Below, in pieces: positions 12,335-13,673 of a stretch of 13,673 bases of DNA. Both the position numbers and the translations under genes were made by a program. Below the pieces are notes generated by a model. That model was not told where the DNA came from, did not search any database, and saw only the letters and a program-made list of their open reading frames with translations. Within the stretch, counting starts at the first letter, position 1; each line of letters opens with the position of its first letter. Source of the stretch: Nanobdellota archaeon. Its GTDB lineage: Archaea; Nanobdellota; Nanobdellia; Woesearchaeales; GW2011-AR9. The stretch lies in the NCBI GenBank assembly GCA_030695685.1, contig JAUYPT010000003.1, positions 1-13,673 on the forward strand, read 5' to 3'.

Positions 12335-13091
12335 ATTCCTTGATCACAATCCCAACTGGGCAATGGTCTGAGCCCATAACAGCAGGAAGAATGAATGCTT
12401 TTTGCAGCCGCGGCCGTAATGATGGAGAAATTAAAAAGTAATCAATCCGCCAGCCGACATTTTTCGCCCGGGCATTGAACATCTGGCTCCAAAAAGTATA
12501 ATGGCCGCCATCTTTGGTGAATTCCCGGAAGGTGTCAATAAAACCAGCCTTGATACAATGTTCAAAACCATCTATCTCTATCTGCGTGAATCCTGCAGTC
12601 TTATTGTAATTGCTTTTGGGATTGGCTAAATCCAGCGGCGTATGAGCAACATTAAAATCACCGCAGACAATAACTGGTTTTTTCTGTTCCAACTGTTTCA
12701 AAAACTGCAGAAAATCAGCATCCCATTGCTGTCTATACTGTAATCGCGGCAGTCCCCGGCCGGAGTTGGGAACATACACCGTAACGAGATAATATTGTTC
12801 TAATTCAATGGTAATCACTCTGCCTTCCTGATCATGCTCTTTACTGCCGATGCCGTACTGCACCGATAATGGTTTCTGTTTGCAGAAAATAGCCGTTCCG
12901 GCATATCCTTTCTTATCGGCAGAATTCCAGAAGTGATGCGGATAATTCTCAAGCTTAGTATCAACCTGGTGCGGATGCGCTTTTGTTTCCTGAATGCAAA
13001 GGAGGTCAGGATTTTCTGTCTCGACAAACGTAAGAAACCCTTTTTTCAGCACGGCACGGATGCCGTTCACATTCCAGGAAATAATTTTCAT
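12333..13091 (-). CDS. xth: Exodeoxyribonuclease III / AP endonuclease (ExoIII family)
   Basis: This Mg-dependent base-excision-repair nuclease cleaves DNA 5' to abasic sites and removes 3' blocks. The 252 residues show every active-site motif of the ExoIII/APE1 fold: SWNVNGIRA with N7, CIQETK with the metal ligand E35, and YVPNSG with Y106. CGDFNVAH supplies D145 and N147, GWRIDYFL supplies D217, and the C-terminal GSDHCPVG supplies the D242-H243 pair. The length is normal and no residue is missing. The ATG overlaps the TGA of the upstream zinc-ribbon gene by 4 nt (ATGA), indicating translational coupling, so the two products are probably made together. Confidence 0.95.
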   Translation of the reverse strand: MKIISWNVNGIRAVLKKGFLTFVETENPDLLCIQETKAHPHQVDTKLENYPHHFWNSADKKGYAGTAIFCKQKPLSVQYGIGSKEHDQEGRVITIELEQYYLVTVYVPNSGRGLPRLQYRQQWDADFLQFLKQLEQKKPVIVCGDFNVAHTPLDLANPKSNYNKTAGFTQIEIDGFEHCIKAGFIDTFREFTKDGGHYTFWSQMFNARAKNVGWRIDYFLISPSLRPRLQKAFILPAVMGSDHCPVGIVIKE

Positions 13092-13297
13092 CGTTTTTGT
13101 GTCCGCCGCGCGCCGCCGGTTTTATAGGGTGAATAGCGTCCTTTTGCTTTTTGGCTGCTGCGTGTTTCAGGGAACGTGTCATCATCTTCCAATTCATCAT
13201 AACCACACTGCAGGCAGCGGAGGAATGATACCCCATTATCTTCAATCGTTTTTATCTTTAGGGATTTACATTGCGGGCATTTACCACCGTTCGTCAT
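13088..13297 (-). CDS. Small zinc-ribbon protein
   Basis: The 69-residue protein starts MTNGGKCPQCKSLKIKTIED, and RCLQCGYDELEDDD follows. The pair CPxC (residues 7 and 10) and CxxC (residues 28 and 31), with the aromatic YDE after the second pair, forms a TFIIS/TFIIB-like zinc ribbon that would bind nucleic acid or protein. The C-terminal tail (SSQKAKGRYSPYKTGGARRTQKR) is strongly basic and probably touches DNA or RNA. A GTG at 13306 also opens the frame, but ATG 13297 is preferred. It has a 7-nt match to the 16S anti-Shine-Dalgarno (AGGTGAT, 13302-13308) at good spacing. It overlaps the upstream 50-aa gene by 17 nt and xth by 4 nt. Confidence 0.75.
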   Translation of the reverse strand: MTNGGKCPQCKSLKIKTIEDNGVSFLRCLQCGYDELEDDDTFPETRSSQKAKGRYSPYKTGGARRTQKR

Positions 13298-13433
13298 CGG
13301 GATCACCTTCTAAATCTTGTTCCGGACAGGTAAAACATCGCCCTTTGGGCGTTAAATAAGAGCGGCAGCAGCTGACGTTAAATTCTCTTTTTTTTACCAG
13401 TTCGATATCACTGTCCGCATCTATAATTTCCAT
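13281..13433 (-). CDS. Small 50-aa cysteine protein, first gene of the zinc-ribbon/xth unit
   Basis: The frame reads MEIIDADSDIELVKKREFNV, then SCCRSYLTPKGRCFTCPEQ, and ends DLEGDPDDERW. Cysteines at 22, 23, 33 and 36 (CC-x9-CFTC) could hold a zinc or Fe-S site. 'Cys-x-S-Y-x-T-x-x-G-R-C-x-T-C' gives it the look of a deliberate metal knuckle. Length and content support a real gene: the frame starts from a well-placed ATG and its end encodes the Shine-Dalgarno of the next gene. A poor TATA candidate (AAGATAAAAAG, about 13462-13472) lies about 34 bp upstream. The function is unknown. Coupling to the zinc-ribbon and ExoIII genes suggests a repair or nucleic-acid context. Confidence 0.6.
   Translation of the reverse strand: MEIIDADSDIELVKKREFNVSCCRSYLTPKGRCFTCPEQDLEGDPDDERW
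13302..13308 (-). promoter_or_regulatory. Strong Shine-Dalgarno for the zinc-ribbon gene
   Basis: On the minus strand this reads AGGTGAT, fully complementary to the archaeal 16S 3' end, 4 nt before ATG 13297 and inside the preceding small gene. It decides the start and shows that internal operon genes here use Shine-Dalgarno initiation. Confidence 0.7.
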
Positions 13434-13484
13434 CTTCTCAACAGATTCTTTCCCTTCTTTTTATCTTTTTTCTTTTCGTTGGTG

Positions 13485-13492
13485 GTATAAGC
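13485..13492 (+). promoter_or_regulatory. TATA box for the hairpin RNA
   Basis: GTATAAGC is centred at about 13488, 26 bp before the first base of the hairpin at 13514, the same spacing as for the other promoters of this window. Confidence 0.45.
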
Positions 13493-13513
13493 ATCTTTAT
13501 GACTCTAAAACCT

Positions 13514-13634
13514 GGCTTGTCCAGAATGGAAAATATGTGTATACTGGAGCACGGCGCGATTACGAGTTGTCTGACGACACCTCGTGCGCCTCGATGGGCG
13601 CCAGTATACATATTAGTATTATTCTGGACAAGCC
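13514..13634 (+). ncRNA. Candidate structured RNA: long rod-like hairpin
   Basis: The outer helix is a perfect 14 bp, GGCTTGTCCAGAAT (13514-13527) with ATTCTGGACAAGCC (13621-13634). After an internal loop (GGAA against AGTATT), AATAT/ATATT and GTATACTGG/CCAGTATAC (13539-13547/13601-13609) pair with a 2-nt bulge. The tip has GGCGC/GCGCC (13553-13557/13586-13590), CGAG/CTCG (13563-13566/13581-13584) and TGTC/GACA closing a TGAC loop. The helices are nested, so the whole 121 nt forms one rod. A TATA box sits 26 bp before the first paired base, and T-rich sequence follows the last. I see no SRP, RNase P, 5S, box C/D or H/ACA signature. A palindromic MITE is the alternative; no target duplication is visible. 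No coding frame of note lies in 13434-13673. Confidence 0.5.
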
Positions 13635-13673
13635 TATTTTGGTTTAGCTAATCGCAACCGTCCAGACATCCGT

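Noticed and set aside
13514..13634. A second MITE
   Set aside because: No matching direct repeat flanks the inverted ends, and a TATA box sits at the right distance for an RNA gene. Kept only as the alternative.
1..13673. CRISPR array, prophage or integrative element
   Set aside because: No regularly spaced repeats, integrase, portal or capsid-like genes, or tRNA-end duplication were seen.

Overview
The window looks archaeal, most likely from a compact, DPANN-like lineage (Woesearchaeota/Pacearchaeota type); this placement is inference. The evidence: TATA boxes centred about 24-29 bp upstream of start codons with almost no room for a leader (leaderless mRNAs); a tRNA gene interrupted by bulge-helix-bulge introns; an archaeal-type AsnRS and RsmA/KsgA; a DUF483 protein; and tightly packed convergent genes. 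Base composition is moderate (about 40% GC by eye) and even across the window.

Layout. 1-443 (-): amino-terminal part of a gene leaving the window, possibly a PF10023-like predicted aminopeptidase. 543-5052 is an RNA-modification-rich block: trhO (+), a SAM methyltransferase with a THUMP-like tail (+), ksgA (-), a TrmR-like O-methyltransferase (+) and an NAD-dependent epimerase (+). 5055-8713 is all on the - strand: two tandem paralogs of an unrecognised family, asnS, and a two-gene unit of unknown function. 8837-9036 (+) is tRNA-Arg(CCU) with two non-canonical introns, in the D-loop (38 nt) and the T-loop (87 nt). It is followed after 9 nt by a TraB/PrgY-like gene. Next come an HELGH metalloprotease (+), a DUF483 protein (+) and a convergent DUF2238-like membrane protein (-). 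11816-12028 is a 197-bp non-autonomous transposable element (MITE) with about 30-bp inverted ends and a perfect 8-bp target duplication. After it lie an 88-aa protein (-) and a three-gene - strand unit of a 50-aa Cys protein, a zinc-ribbon protein and exonuclease III. At 13514-13634 a long, nearly perfect hairpin sits 26 bp behind a TATA box and probably encodes a structured RNA.

How the genes may work together. TrhO makes 5-hydroxyuridine at tRNA position 34. The TrmR-like enzyme 2 kb away belongs to the family that methylates ho5U to mo5U, so the two could form a wobble-uridine pathway. The TrhO carries an extra C-terminal beta-barrel like the one on U32-type (TrhP) hydroxylases. The zinc-ribbon/xth pair is a likely translationally coupled DNA-repair unit. 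The most notable single item is the doubly interrupted tRNA: both introns form bulge-helix-bulge motifs with a 4-bp centre and 3-nt bulges, and their removal restores a textbook cloverleaf.
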